In this document: positions 23,251 through 36,140 of the stretch, piece after piece
Layout: each line of letters starts with the position of its first letter
How positions within the stretch are numbered: the first letter of the stretch is position 1
Source: Allium sativum
Taxonomy: Eukaryota; Streptophyta; Magnoliopsida; Asparagales; Amaryllidaceae
Assembly (NCBI GenBank): GCA_030737875.1
Contig: CM060912.1
Span: 879,245,199-879,309,198, forward strand
Length of the DNA stretch: 64,000 nt
Direction: 5' to 3'
The notes under the pieces: model-generated
Databases searched by the model: none
What the model saw: only the letters and a program-made list of their open reading frames with translations
Told to the model about the DNA's origin: nothing
Program-made: the position numbers and the translations under genes

Positions 23251-23983
23251 TGTGACACCCCACGTCCGTTAATATCACTCTTTATCAGAATGCATTAAGT
23301 TTCGTGAAGTGTTATAGGTAAATAGAAACATTACAAGACAAATATAAAATAACAACGAAATTTAAAACTTTATTAAACAAAAAACATCGTGGTCAAAAAA
23401 CATAGTTACATCACAAGTATGAAATACAGAAAACACATTACATCAACCTAAAACTTCTGTCTTATACTAAAATCATTAGAGTATAGTAATAAAAGAAGCA
23501 TAGTCCCCAAAAATATAGCCATATTGGAGAAGACAGGAAATCAAAGTGGTACATCTAAGCAGCTCCAAGCAGAACGAAAGAGAGAATCCAAATCAAGCGT
23601 GAGTATTCCCACCCTGAGAACCTATGGGGAATGGAAGAGAGAGAAAAGGAAACAAAATGGGTCAGACATAAAATCTGGCAAGTCCAGTTACTTTTAGCAT
23701 ATAAATAGGTAAAAGCATCATGACAGGCATATAAACTGAATGAGAGAGATAACAGTATCAAAAGACAGGTATCACAGACTGAGCAGGATAAACAGAATAA
23801 ACATGACAGAGTATATTGCGCTTCTCAAGTACGTTTCTCTGCACCAAAAGTATATCAAGAACAAGATGATCCCAACAAGAACAAGATGGTAGACTTAGGT
23901 GTACTTCTAGTGACAGGTTTTACCCCAACAAGAATAACAGGTAGCCCAACAGGAATGATAGGTGTTACCCGTAACAATAATAA
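23251..23983 (-). repeat. B1 5' LTR, 3' part only
   Basis: Aligns with 15325-16065 of the B1 3' LTR and stops at an AATAATAA stretch where B2 begins. The rest must lie beyond B2 and the elements nested in it, outside this window. Confidence 0.88.
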
Positions 23984-26921
23984 TGTGACACCCTACGTCG
24001 GTTAATGTCACTCATTAAGAGAATGCATTAAGTTTCGTGAAGCGTTATAGGTTAACAGAAACAGAAACATTACAAGATAGATATAAAATAGCAGTGGAAT
24101 TTAAAAACTTTATTAATTATAAAGCATAACATCGTGGTTCAAAACATCATAAGTCTAAAATACATAAACCCAATACATCATCTTAAAATTTCTGTCTTAT
24201 ACTTAAAACATCAGAGTATAGTAATAAAAGAAGCATAATTCCCCAAACAAAAACATAGCCATAGTAGGCAAGATAAGACCTCGAAAAATACATTTAAGTA
24301 GCTCCAAGCAGAATGCAAGCAAAATCCTGGTCAAGCTTGAGTATTCCCACCCTAAGAACCTTAACGGGGGGGAGGGAAGAGAAGAAGAGGAAACAAAATG
24401 GATCAGACATAAAGTCTGGCGAGTCCAGTTACTTTTAGTATATAAATAAGTAGAAGTATCATGACAGGAATATAAAGTGGATAAGAGAAATAACAATATA
24501 TATGGCAAGTATGACAAGGTAAACAAGAAAACTGGATAGAATAAATAGCGCTTCTCTAACAGTTTCCTATTTTTCTTTCTCTGCACCAATACTAGTGTTT
24601 TATTAACAAGATGATCCCCAATAAGTATAAGATGGTAGACTTAGATGTAATTCCAGTGAGAGGTTTTCACCCCATACAATCAACAAACATCCCAACATAC
24701 CTGAGTTACCCCTAAGGGTATTAACGGGCTCCCAAATATACCGGAGTCTAGATGTACCATAATTGCTACCCTTATCGATCGACTCCCTACTCTGTAGATA
24801 CCCTGTATTGGCCCCAAAGTAGCATGTATCACTTCCTAAAGTGGAAACCCTTCATTTTCAAGATGTGCACAACCATATCTACAGGTGTCACGACGTCTTA
24901 TCTTCCTATGTCCGGACCATGCACCCACATGACCCGTTCGGTACGCGTCGCCCACACCATCCCCCACTTTTGGATCTATTATATTCAGCCCAGTAACCGT
25001 GCCCCGACTCCGACCTAGCTCAAAGTACTCGTTTGATACCTATATATGGGTTACTGACTGAAACGGGTCCCGCACACAAGATGATACAAGCTTCCCCCTA
25101 CGCTTGCATCCCTACTAGGTGTTCCACAAGTATTGCCATACCAGAGTAAAAGATTGCATAACCCTCATAGGTTAAATTCGTGGGCCTATATATAAATATA
25201 TTATCCACCTACCCAAGATTTACTTAACCCACCCATTGTTTCAAACAAGTTTACTTAACCCCTACTCAAGTTGTATGTGCATACAATCCCTACGGATTCA
25301 ACTAGGTTAAGTATTCCAATTAATTACCATATTAATTTATGGTTATAAACTGCTAGACCTCCCACATTAAGCCTACCACTTGTGGATACTGGATATGCCA
25401 GTCGGTTCCGGGCAAAATTCTTCCATAAGTTGGACTTAACCTCGTGTCTTAGCATGTCTCGTGTTTATGCACTTAGACCCCTGACATTAGATTCACCATT
25501 TGTGGTCGCTAGATATGCCAGGAGGTTCCGGGCAGACTTCAACCACAATTGTAATCTAACATCGTGTCTAGTGCAGTTACAGTTTCTAATTGTTGTAATT
25601 CTAGGCATTTCAATTATTAACCAATTGTTCCTATGTCGCCATAGGTTTCATGCCCTTCTCCCAATTTATGTTCATTATGAACCATATTCCTAAAATTAAG
25701 GTTTTGATCATAATTAAATTTATGCCCCAAATTCATATTCATAAATTACATCCAAGTTATGCCCAAAATCCCAACTACAAGTTATGCCCAAATTTAATGT
25801 TTTCCCCTCGTTTCCAATTTAACGCATTTACATATTTCAGCGACATGCCTAGACTCAAAGATAGCCTGGCTATAAAAATAAAAGGGAAAAGATGAAGGGA
25901 AAAGGACATAAATGATCATACTAACAAGATCAACATAAAAAGGCAGAAATAGGCATAAACATATAGTGGCATAATGACAAGATATACATATAAGAACAGA
26001 TCTGGTGAACATGTGATAACAGAACTAATTCTAACAAAATAGGGATATCATAAACTGGCATGATGAGATCTAAACAATGACTTAGATATCCAACTAATAA
26101 CAGATCTAATTTAGCCACAAAATAATAGGAACTGGCAAGAGATGATCTAAACAGTGAATTAGATCTACGAACAATGGAAGATATGAGATGATAAATAGGT
26201 ATAGGTTCAGATCTAGTTCACATGTCAGAATAACTTAGATAAACATGTTATAGCAGATCTGATATGATTCAAATAGTCACAGGCATAGATCCAAGTTATA
26301 GTCATGTTAAATTTTAATTTTTAACATTTATATCTAAAAGTAACGTAAACTCACAATGTTTGGATCTAGAAAGATAGAAGAAAAGAATTGAATCACATAT
26401 CTCTAAACTCTAGTTGATCGCTGAAGAAGAAAAGGCTTGATTTAATCCAGGAAGAGGCAGCATCTAGTTCTCCACTATTTTTGGTGTGCAAAAACAAGAG
26501 AAATGAGGCCATATATACAGCCGTAACCCTAAACCCTAATCTTCCCAATTCTACCGTCTAGGGGTCGACCCACCTTGATGGGTTGACACATGGGTTGACA
26601 CCCCCCTTATGGGGTCGACCCAGGGATCGACACCCTTGGGTAGGATTTTTCCCGTTTCTCTGATTTTCGCAATTTTGAACTATTTTGAATTTTCTGGACC
26701 AATTTTATGTGTATATATATGTATTCTTCTTATGCATATACAAACTTCAAACCTTAATAACTTCTTCATACGGTGTCCATTTTATGCAAACCAGGTGTCT
26801 ATTCTGACCAGAATTTTGAGACAAACACAATGGCATAGTCCGTTTCCCTTAATTCTGAATATTAAACTAATTATTCTTTAATTTATCATCTTTAGTGTTG
26901 TTAAAATTACGGGGTGTTACA
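23984..26921 (-). repeat. B2 3' LTR
   Basis: Ends TGTGACACCC and GGGGTGTTACA as seen on the plus strand. It has the ~120-bp tandem pair (25378-25570), a GTCGAC/TTGAC cluster (26561-26636), a TATA-like TATATAT (26511-26517, minus) and the CAGAC/GTCTG hairpin (24404-24418). Confidence 0.9.
26561..26636. promoter_or_regulatory. GTCGAC-type repeat cluster, B2 3' LTR
   Basis: Five GTCGAC or one-base variants (GTTGAC, ATCGAC) with flanking G and C runs, just upstream of the minus-strand TATA element. More units than in B1. Confidence 0.5.
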
Positions 26922-26955
26922 TTCTTCCCTACTCAAAGAATTTCATTCCCGAAAT
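26922..26955 (-). promoter_or_regulatory. Polypurine tract region of B2 (degraded)
   Basis: Minus strand reads TTGAGTAGGGAAGAA before the LTR start. The upstream motif is degraded to ATTTCGGGAATGAAATTC. Confidence 0.75.
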
Positions 26956-27475
26956 CTCTAAGTTAAGAAGAATGTATATCCTTCCATCCACATCCATCTA
27001 CTCATCCACCAATAATAGGTATCCATTGTCCTTAAAAGTTTTCTAATGCTTTTAAAAACATATGCAAAGGTGTGTGTATATGTCCCAATACTAATCCGAA
27101 GATCAGGCGGTCTACTGATTCAGTTGACCTCCTTAATGCAATGTATGTTAGTGTCATGAATCCATCATGTATGCAAATAATCCAATTATAACATGTAAGT
27201 TCTATATGTGTGTACAACCATCCGTCCAAATGCAACATCCATATGATGATACATCCATTTTCATCCATAAAAAGAAGAAAAATGCACACATATCCAAATG
27301 CAGTATGAGAGTGATTGAGACGATCTAGTGCCTAATGTGTGTATATGCATCCACGGGAAGCCACTCGCAAACACTTGCATCCACTTGTATCCATCAAACA
27401 TAACATATCTCAAGCACATTTTTACATCCATGGGTTTCCTACCTAAAGCTTGAAGATTTGATCGATAGGATATAC
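26956..27475 (-). other. B2 3' untranslated internal stretch
   Basis: No gene is seen. It matches the B1 stretch at 18212-18794, including CATCCATC-type repeats. Confidence 0.6.
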
Positions 27476-27793
27476 TCAAATGATAGAAACAGGCGTAAAT
27501 AAAAGCTTTAGAAAGGAAGTTAAGAACATACTCTCGAAAAGAAAAGGGTACGAAGCACGAATCTTATCTTCAATTTCCCAAGTTGCATCCTCTGGGCTAT
27601 CTCCCCACTGAACTTTCATCAACTTGACTTCTCGGTTTCGTAGCTTCTTAACCTCTGATCCAAGTATATGGGTTAGAAATCTTCTAACCGTCGCCTCCCT
27701 TTCCACCTCTACTTCTTCCAATATTCTCAGCTCAACTACTTCTGCAGTATCATGCAAGCACTTCTGTAAATGAGAAACGTGGAAAAAAATCAT
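27476..27793 (-). pseudogene. B2 chromodomain (open frame)
   Basis: The 105-codon open stretch begins with FHVSHLQKCLHD, the junction that follows the GPF module. It continues with VKKLRNREVKLMKVQW, then SPEDATWEIEDKIRASYPFLF, the chromodomain core with aromatic residues kept. This is the best evidence that B is a chromovirus. The last ~20 residues appear to be read-through with no family match. Confidence 0.85.
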
Positions 27794-28086
27794 GAAAAAT
27801 GGATAGTCTTTCTGGTAGCTTTACTCTATAGGCCATCTAGCCAATCCTTTCCGTTATGGGAAATGACCCTATGAATTTTGGTGCCAATTTTTCTACGGAT
27901 CTGAAGCGAACCACATTCCTCAAAGGTGACACCTTGATAAAAACCATGTCTTCCACTTCAAACTCGAGGTCAGTCCTTCTCTTGTCTGCATATGACTTCT
28001 ATCTATCCTGAGTTGTCTTCATTCGTCATCTTTAGATCAATCTTCTTGGATGTTTCTCTAACCATATCTGGTCCAAGTAATTTCTT
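27794..28086 (-). pseudogene. B2 integrase GPF region, frame broken
   Basis: The translated minus strand matches the B1 GPF region in pieces, but stops and indels interrupt it. Confidence 0.6.
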
Positions 28087-28575
28087 TTATGTAGATTCCA
28101 ACCAATAAATCGGTGATCTACAGGGTCGTCCGTACAATGCTTCGAAGGGTGCCATGCCAATACTAGCTTGATAACTGTCGTTGTAGGCGAACTCTACTAG
28201 AGGAAGATGCACTTCCCAAGTCCCTCTGAAGTCTAGGATACACAGCCTTAAAAGATCCTCAAGAACTCTATTCACCCTTTCTGTCTGTCCATCAGTCTGT
28301 GGGTGATAAGCGTTTCTCAAACACAACTGTCTTACTAATGCTTCTTGCAAGCTTCTCCAAAATTCACTAGTGAAAATGGGGTCACGATCACTTACAATAC
28401 TGGAAGGTACTCTATGAAGACGGACTGTCTCACGAACGTAAACCGCTACCAACCATGCCGTCGTCCTCTTGCTCTTAACCGGAATGAAATAAGTGCTCTT
28501 AGTAACTCTATCTACTACAACCCAAATACTGATGTTGCCTTTCTTTGATCTAGGCAAACCATCTATGAAATCCAT
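28087..28575 (-). pseudogene. B2 integrase catalytic core (open, 162 codons)
   Basis: Begins MDFIDGLPRSKKGN. The D,D,E triad is visible as MDFIDG, VSDRDPIF and QTERVN, followed by VEFAYNDSYQ and FEALYGRPCRSP. It is cut off upstream from the zinc domain by a stop. Confidence 0.88.
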
Positions 28576-28653
28576 AGGGACACTCTCCTACTTCCATTGG
28601 GGAACCTCCAAAGGATGAAGTAAACCACTGGGCTTCTTTTGCTCAGTTTTGAC

Positions 28654-28869
28654 TTACTGGTAAATCAAACATTGAGAAACAAACTCCGCCACATCTTTCT
28701 TCATCCTAGCCCAAAAGAAAACCCTCTTCATTTCTCTATAAATCTTACCACTGCCTAGATGAATAGTCATCTCAGAATGATGGGCTTCTTCTAGGACTAT
28801 CTTCAACAAACTCCCAATTTGGGGAACATAAAACCTTCCATCTTGTCGCAACCACCCTTTATCATCCAT
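28654..28869 (-). pseudogene. B2 integrase zinc domain with lost cysteine
   Basis: Matches B1's zinc domain, but the CLIC pair reads CLIY here, so one zinc-binding Cys is replaced. Ends at a stop shortly after. Confidence 0.78.
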
Positions 28870-28947
28870 GGAATATCTATTGAAGTGACTAGAAGTCTCC
28901 CCTTTACTAAGCCTATCAAAGATGTCTGATATCGGTGGATCCTCTCG

Positions 28948-29396
28948 CTATGAAGCTCCAATCTGATCCATGAGAGTAGGTCGTATCTCTAGCGATGCAA
29001 ATAAACTAGACGAAAACTCGGTGGAGGGTCTGAAGTCAAAAGTCGATATAAACTCCAAGCTTTTCCTTTCCACAAATAGAGGATTTAAGTCCATCCTCTG
29101 CCTACTCAGTGCGTCTGCCACCACATTACCCTTGCCAGGGTTATAAGCAATCTCGAAATCATAAGAAGCTAGGAACTTTATCCACCTTTGTTGCACTAAA
29201 TTAAGATCTTTCTGCGAGAACAAGTACAAGAGAGATTTATGATCGATGTATAACCCAAACTTCTCTCCAAGTAAATAATGACGCCATGTCTTGAGCGTGA
29301 ATACTGTGGCAGCTAGCTCTAAGTCATGGCTTGGGTAGTTCGTTTTATAAACCCTTAGTTGTCTACCCTCGTAACATAATACCTTTCCTTCTTGCA
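28948..29396 (-). pseudogene. B2 RNase H
   Basis: Open for 149 codons: LCYEGRQLRVYKTNYPSHDLE, IDHKSLLYLFSQKDL and KGNVVADALSRQ. It keeps the Glu and the later Asp positions. The first Asp segment lies upstream across a frameshift near 29397 ([12 protein letters not shown]). Confidence 0.85.
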
Positions 29397-30061
29397 TCAG
29401 AACCGCACCAAGGCCTGTACCACAACATCAGTGTATACTGTGAACACTTTGCTTCCATTAGGCAAGGTTAAGACCAGGGCTTTTGTCAGAGCCCTCTTTA
29501 ATCGTTGGAAAGCAATATCACAATGCATATCCCATGAAAACGTCAGATTCTTCTTCGTCAACCTGATGAGTGGGGCTGATATCTTTGCGAAGTCCTTAAT
29601 GAACTTCCTATAATAGTCTTCCAGTCCAAGAAAGCTTCTCACCTCCGTTGCATTCTTTGGAATTTTCCAATCTTGAACTGCAACTACCTTTGCGGGATCT
29701 GCTGCTATCCCATCTTTGGAGACTACATGCCCTAAAAGTCTCACCTCTTTTCTCTAAAAATGGCATTTGGAGAATTTCTCCTTAAGTTGATGTGCACGCT
29801 GAGTTTTCAAAACTTATCTCAAATGTTGGGCTTGCTCTTCCTCGCTCTTTGAGAAGATCAAGATATTATCAACAAAGACCACGACGAACTTATTTAGAAA
29901 CTCCCAAAACACCTTACTCATTAGATCAACAAAATAGGCAGGTGCATTCGTCAACCCCAATGGCATAACAAGTCATTCAAAGAAACCATACGGGGTCCTA
30001 AATGCGGTCTTGTCTATACTGTCCTCGACCACCCTCAACTGATGAAACCCTGTGGCTAAGT
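29397..30061 (-). pseudogene. B2 reverse transcriptase palm/thumb, active-site Asn
   Basis: The catalytic stretch reads FVDN in place of VDD; the codon at 29865-29867 gives Asn for the second Asp, which should abolish polymerase activity. Downstream [18 protein letters not shown] and [11 protein letters not shown] are the usual RT-to-RNase H connection. Stops and frameshifts break the frame. Confidence 0.83.
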
Positions 30062-30914
30062 CTAACTGAGAGAGTACCGATGCACCAACAAGCTGGTCAA
30101 CAGATCATCTATCCTTGGGAGTGGGTGCCTGTTCTTCTTTGTGAGTTTGTTCAACTCTCCATAGTCTACACATAAGCGAAGCGAACCATCCACCTTAGTT
30201 GCGAATACCACTGGAGCACCACCATTCAGATATGCTTCGCCTAGTGAACCCTTTCTCAAGTAGCTCCCCTACTTACTTGCTAAGCTCCCTCCTTTCTCTT
30301 GGAGCCATATGGAGCACAGGTAATGCAACTGGCTTTGCATTGTCTACCAAGTATATGCGAAAATCGATCTCGCGCCTTGGAGGTAAGCCCCAAACCTCCT
30401 CAAAAACATCAGAATACTCATGGACTGCTGGTACATAACACAGATCATCGATAGATGCATCAAGTGACTCTAGGAAACTAAGCATGACAAACCCCTTTGG
30501 GTCACAATAAATCGCGAGGGTCCTCCCATGGAAAGTTAAAAGTCTAATGACCCTCCTCTCACAATCCAGAATGGCACCATACTTGGCTAGCCAATCCATC
30601 CCTAGAATCTGACCAGAGCCCATAAAACCGATCACATATGCATCGCACTCAAACTCGAAGCCTAACACAGATATTCTCAAACTCTGAAAAATCATGGACA
30701 AATGAGCCGAACCGCCAATGGGGTTTGAGACAACAATGGGATCTGATACCATACTAGTATTAAGGTGCAGAGACTCAACCATAGAATCAGATATAAATGA
30801 ATGTGAAGCGCCAGAATCAAAAAGAGTTATAATAGGATGATTGGAAAGAGAAATCAAACCATCCACAGAAACTTTCCTACCTCGATCTGGAGCACTGATC
30901 GTGAGAGCCTGCAC
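30062..30914 (-). pseudogene. B2 protease and start of RT
   Basis: Protease catalytic stretch [14 protein letters not shown] and [12 protein letters not shown] are intact in a 213-codon frame. RT begins in a shifted frame after 30273 ([20 protein letters not shown]). Confidence 0.87.
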
Positions 30915-31341
30915 TTGCCCTCCAGAAGCGCCTGCCCTTTGACCTTGTCCTTGCTTCTTCGGGCACTCATTAGAAAAATGTCAGACCTCTCCACAACTAA
31001 AGCAAGCATTCTTCCGTCTTTTGTGGTCCTTGATCAAATGAACCTCTCTTCCATAATTGTGATGCTTCCTCTTATCCTTAGCCTTGTCATTCTTTTCGCC
31101 TTTCTTTTTTTAGTTGCTGATGTCCCTTCTTGGGCCATACTTTCTTGTCTTGTGTTTCCACCACTTTAACTTCTTTCTTTTCAGTTTTGTCTTCCTCATG
31201 CATCAAGGCCATATCAACGAAAGTTGCTCCCATTGGAATATGGGATATAGCTAACCTATGAAGGGGTTCATTTAGTCCTCTAGCAAACCGCAAAGCTTTC
31301 TTATGCGGAGTATCTACTAGCTCCAACCCAAACCTTGTTAG
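30915..31341 (-). pseudogene. B2 gag C-terminus with destroyed zinc knuckles
   Basis: Reads [20 protein letters not shown] as in B1. The first knuckle has three metal-binding Cys changed (to His, Tyr and His). The second keeps CFSC but has a stop before its His. RNA packaging by this gag would be lost. Confidence 0.8.
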
Positions 31342-31836
31342 CTAGTTGGATTTGTTAATATATTCTTTCACAGTCATGCCTCCTTGCTTGAGTGCCAGAA
31401 ACCTTTCCATATGCATTCTTTTCTCATCTTGAGAAAGAAAATTCATTTCAAACCTTTGCCAAAAATCATCCCAAGTCTCCACTGGACGCCCTACTTGCGT
31501 CACTTCCCACCAGAACAAAGCTTCATCTTTTAGTAGCAAGGCGACTAATTGAATCTTCCTACGATCGTCCACTTCAAAAATTCCAAACAAGTCCTTCATC
31601 TCTTTGAGCCAATTCCTGGCCTCTACGAACGTCTTGGTTCCACGGAATGGCATTCCTCCCGTAGCATAGAAATCTTTGCAGATCTTAAAGAAGTTATCTG
31701 CACATGGAGGAGGAACGACGGGTGCAGCTGGAGGAGGAACGTTTGCTTGACCATCGGCAGGCGCCGTGGCCTCAAGATATGAACGGAACCAGCTTGGTAT
31801 CATAATGGCCTCAGGAATATTAGGTTCCCCAGACAT
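31342..31836 (-). pseudogene. B2 gag N-terminal part
   Basis: Open from the conserved MSGEPN start to a stop after VKEYINKSN, about 164 codons. Typical Ty3/gypsy gag features are RNWLKEMKDLFGI, EALFWWE and FEMNFLSQDEKR. An upstream in-frame Met at 31947 exists, but MSGEP is conserved in B1 and lies closer to the PBS. Confidence 0.82.
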
Positions 31837-32000
31837 GCTGAAAAGAAAAGGAAAGGGATTCAGACAAAGGATCGAAAGATATAACATATGGCTTTGGGGA
31901 ATATGTTTTTCAAAACAAGCTTTTCTTCTGAAAATGCTTCCTTTCAAAACCTTTTTTGAAAATAATTTTCAAAATCTTTTATCTAATCTAGTAACCTTCA

Positions 32001-32012
32001 GCTCTAATACCA
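32001..32012 (-). promoter_or_regulatory. Primer-binding site of B2, one mismatch
   Basis: Minus strand TGGTATTAGAGC, one change from the initiator tRNA-Met complement, two bases from the LTR. Confidence 0.85.
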
Positions 32013-33212
32013 AGTGTGGCACCCCAGTCTGTTAATGTCACTCATTAAGAGAAGGCATTAAGTTTCGTGAAGCGTTATAGGTAAACAGATACAGAAACAT
32101 TACAAGACAGATATAAAATAGCAATGGAATTTAAAAACTTTATTAATCATAAAGCATAACATCGTGGTTCAAAACATCATAAGTTTAAAAGTACATAAAC
32201 CTAGCACATCATCGTAAATTTTTTGTCTTGTACTTAAAATATCAGAGTACAATAATAAAAGAAGCATAATTCCCCAAACAAAAACATAGCCATAGTAGAA
32301 AAGATAAGAGCTCGAGCAATACATCTAAGCAGCTCCAAGCAGAATGCAAGCATAATCCTGGTCAAGCTTGAGTATTCCCACACTGAGAACCTTGGGAGGG
32401 GGTGACGGAATAGAAAGAAGAGGAAACAAAATGGGTCAGACATAAAGTCTGGCGAGTCCAGTTACTTTTAGTATATAAATAAGTAAAAGTATAATGACAG
32501 GCATATAAAGTGGATAAGAGAAATAACAACATATAAAGCAAGTATGACAAGGTAAACAAGACAACTGGATAGAATAAATAGCGCTTCTCTAACACTTTCC
32601 TTTTTTTTATTTCTCTACACCAATACTAGTGTCTTATTAACAAGATGATCCCCAACAAGTATAAGATGGTTATGTGTACTTCCAGTGAGAGGTTTTCACC
32701 CCATACAATCAACAAACAGCCCAACATACCCGAGTTACCCCTAAGGGTATTAACGGGCTCCAAAACATACTGAAGTCTAAATGTACCCTAATTCCTACCC
32801 TAATCGATCGGCTCCCTACTCCGTAGATACCTAGTGCTGGCCCCACAGTAGGATGTATCACTTCCTAAATGGCAACCCTTCGTTTTCAAGATGTACACAA
32901 CCATATCTATAGGTGTCACAACATCTTATCCTCCTCTGTTCGGACCATGCACGTACATGACTCGGTCAGTACACGCCGCCCACACTGTCCCACACTTTTG
33001 GATCTCTTATATTCAGCCTAGTAAGCGTGCCCCGATCCCGAACTAACTCGGAGTACTCGTTTGATAATTATATATGGGTTACTGACTGAAATGGATCCCA
33101 CACACAAGATGATACAAGCTTCCCCCTACACTTGCATCCCTATTAGGTTTCCCACAGGTTATGCCATACTAGAGTAAAAGATTGCATAACCCCAACATGT
33201 TAAGTTTGTGGG

Positions 33213-33214
<2 letters not shown>

Positions 33215-33281
<67 letters not shown>
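33215..33281. repeat. TA dinucleotide run
   Basis: About 33 TA units. The partner LTR has only a short TATATATAAATATA at this place, so the run has expanded in this copy. Confidence 0.95.
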
Positions 33282-33283
<2 letters not shown>

Positions 33284-34644
33284 CCCACCTACCGAAGATT
33301 TACTTAACCCGCCCACTGTTTCAAACAAGTTTACTTAACCCCTACTCAAGTTATATATTCATACAATCCTTATGGATTCAACTAGGTTAAGTCTTCCAAT
33401 TCATTACCATATTCATTTATAGTTATAATGTGCTAGACCTCCCACATTAAACCTACCACTTGTGGATGCTAGATATGTCGGTCGATTCCGGGTAGACTTC
33501 TTCCATAAGTCGGACTTAATCTCATGTCTTAGCACGTCTCGTGTTTATGCACTTAGACCCCTCACATTAGATTCACCAGTTGTGGTCGCAGGATATGCCG
33601 GGCGGTTCCAGGCAGACTTCTAACACAATTGTAATCTAACCTCATGTCTAGTACGGTTACATTTACTAATTACTGCAATTCTAGGCATTTCAATTATTAA
33701 CCACTTGTTCCTATATCGCTATATGTTTCATGCCCTTCCCAAGTCATGTTCATAATGAATCATATGCCCCAGATTAAGGTCTTTGATCATAATTCAATTT
33801 ATGCCCCAAATTCATATTCATAAATTACATCCAAGTTATGCCCAAAATTCCAATTACAAGTTATGCCCAAATTTAACATTTTCCCCTCATTCCCAATTTA
33901 ATGCGTTCGCATATTTCAGCGACATGAGTAGGCTCGAAGATAGCCTGACTATAGAAATAAAAGGGAAAAGATGAAGGGAAGATGATAGAAATGACCATAC
34001 TAACAAGATCGACACAAAAAGGAAGAAATAGGCATAAACATATAGTGACATAATGACAAGATAGTCATATAGGGACAAATCTGGTGAACAAGTGATAATA
34101 GAAATGATTCTAACAAAATATGGATATCATAAACAAGCATGATGAGATCTAAACAATGACATAGATATCCAACTAATAACAGATCTAATTTAGCCACAAA
34201 CATAATAGGAACTTGCAAGGGACGATCTAAATAGTGAATTAGATCTACAAACAATGGCAGATCTGACATGATAAATAGGTATAGGTTCAGATCTAGTTCA
34301 TAGTCATGTAAGAATAACTTAGATAAACAGGTTATAGCAGATTTGATATGATTCAAGTAGTCACAGGCATAGATCCAAGTTATAGTCATGTCAAGTTTTA
34401 CTTTTAAACATTTAGATCTAAAAGTAACGTAAACTCACAGTGTTTGGATCTAGAAAGATAGAAGAAAAGAATTAGATCACAGATCTCTAAACTCTAGTTG
34501 ATTGCTGAAGAAGAGAAGGCTTGATTTAGTCTGGGCAGAGGTAGCATCTAGTTCTCCATTATTTTTGGTGTGCAAAAACAAGAGAAATGAGGCCATATAT
34601 ATAGTCGTAACCCTAAACCCTAATCTGTCCAATTCTACCGTAGA

Positions 34645-34733
34645 GGGGTCGAAGCATGGGTCGACACATCCCTTATGGGGTCGACCCGGGGGTCGACACC
34701 CCCTTGATGGGGTCAACTCCCCTGGGCGTGATT
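34645..34733. promoter_or_regulatory. GTCGAC-type repeat cluster, B2 5' LTR
   Basis: Repeated GGGTCGAC and GTCGACCC blocks with variants, upstream of the minus-strand TATA element at 34595-34604. Confidence 0.5.
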
Positions 34734-36059
34734 TTTCCAGCTCCTTTGATTTTCGCGATTTTGAACCATTTTGAATTTTTTGGACCAACTATATGTATAT
34801 ATATTCTTCCTATGCATATACAAACTTCAAACCTTAATAGCTTCTTCATACGATGTCCGTTTTACGCAAAGCAGGTCTCTATTTTGACCATAATAACAAG
34901 ACGAACGCAATGGCGCAGTCCGTTTCCCTTAATTTTGAATATTAAATTAATTATTATTTAATTTACTGTACTGTCCCGCTTTTTTTACCGATTTTGTCCG
35001 ATGATAAACATTGATTATAATGAGCTAATTAAAATAAAGTGGAATTAAATCAATATTAATAAATAAAACTTTAGTCTAAAACTATGTATATACATGGGTA
35101 GAAGTGTACATATGGATATTATAGAAATGATATTACCTATGGTATATATATTATAGAAGAAAATAATAGTCAGTTGTAATTTGAATTTAATTTTACTTAA
35201 GAAATTAAGATAACCTTTTTAAAATGTAAATCTTATGTATGCAATTGAGAGTAAGTATATGTATGGGTATATACAACTAATAACATACATATAGTTTGTA
35301 GCTAAGCCTTGTTAAATTTAGGAAATGATTTCTCTTCAAAATCTAAATTGTCACCATAAGACAAAATGGTTGTGCATATATTAACAATACAACATGTATA
35401 TAACACACATATATATAGCAAAACATTATTCTTCTCAAATTACCACTACATATTGGCTTTTGCTGCATATTAGAAACAAACAAAAAAAAGATTTGAAAAC
35501 ATTTTTTTAACTCTTGAAAGAGCTACAAATCAAAGAAGGATGTGCTGCATATATGTCTCCTTATATCTAAGCATAGTAGTACAACATTAAATGTGATAAC
35601 CCATTTGAAATTTATAGCAAATAAAAGAAAAGATTTTAGCCGAAATGTGTAAAACATTTTCTTAGCATAATAGTACAAATATTTTAATGCAGCAGTGGTG
35701 TAATCTCCTGCAAAGACCACACTGCCAACCTAGTCTAACCAAAATGCCACAACTAAAGATATAAATAACACCAATCTATACTATATTTTCAATCAAACAT
35801 TTCATGCCGGGAACCATTTCACAGCTGGTAGTATAAATTTGATTTGCCTTAGAAAAGATCTAGAAGATGGAAAAAAGTACAAATTGTACTAAAATATGGT
35901 ATTTTATAACCAGCTTTGCATGTGATTTGTGAAACAAATCAAACTGGAAAACTAGAAGGCTGCGGCTTAATTGAATTGTAATATCATTTGTATTATCTGT
36001 AGGGTAAAGGACGTACAAACATTTAATGAAGCTAAACTATTTTAATGCTTAAATGTATC

Positions 36060-36067
36060 TATATAAA
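36060..36067 (+). promoter_or_regulatory. TATA box of C 5' LTR
   Basis: TATATAAA in ATCTATATAAACACCC. The 3' LTR copy reads CTATATAGGCACCC near 41702. Confidence 0.6.
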
Positions 36068-36136
36068 CACCCTAAGTCCCATGTTTTCTCATGCAATTCA
36101 TTTGAAACTGAAAAAAAAAATCAAAAGACTGCAGAC

Positions 36137-36140
<4 letters not shown>

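Larger units (their letters stand above)
15325..23983 (-). mobile_element. B1: decayed Tekay/Del-like Ty3/gypsy chromovirus (5' LTR split)
   Basis: It has a 2,853-bp 3' LTR, a 5,073-bp internal region with gag-pol order gag, protease, RT, RNase H, integrase, chromodomain, and the first 733 bp (+ coordinates) of the 5' LTR, which B2 then interrupts. The long LTRs and C-terminal chromodomain fit the Tekay (Del) lineage. Many stops, often TGG to TAG or TGA, make it dead. The readable LTR portions look about 90% identical by eye, so it is older than A1. Confidence 0.88.
23984..34966 (-). mobile_element. B2: second Tekay/Del-like chromovirus, nested in B1
   Basis: 3' LTR of 2,938 bp, internal region of 5,093 bp with full gag-pol domain order, and a 5' LTR lacking about its first 43 bases because C is inserted there. 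The LTRs look about 92% identical by eye. It is a sister of B1 but not a recent copy of it. Its zinc knuckles, RT active site and integrase zinc domain carry disabling changes. Confidence 0.88.
32015..34966 (-). repeat. B2 5' LTR, interrupted by C
   Basis: Partner of 23984-26921. It holds a long TA run at 33215-33281, the ~120-bp tandem pair (33457-33660), a GTCGAC cluster (34645-34733), a TATA-like element (34595-34604) and the CAGAC/GTCTG hairpin (32437-32451). The last ~43 bases expected on this side are missing because C is inserted. Confidence 0.9.

Noticed and set aside
33208..33390. 60-codon frame of alternating Ile and Tyr
   Set aside because: It is a translation of the TA run.
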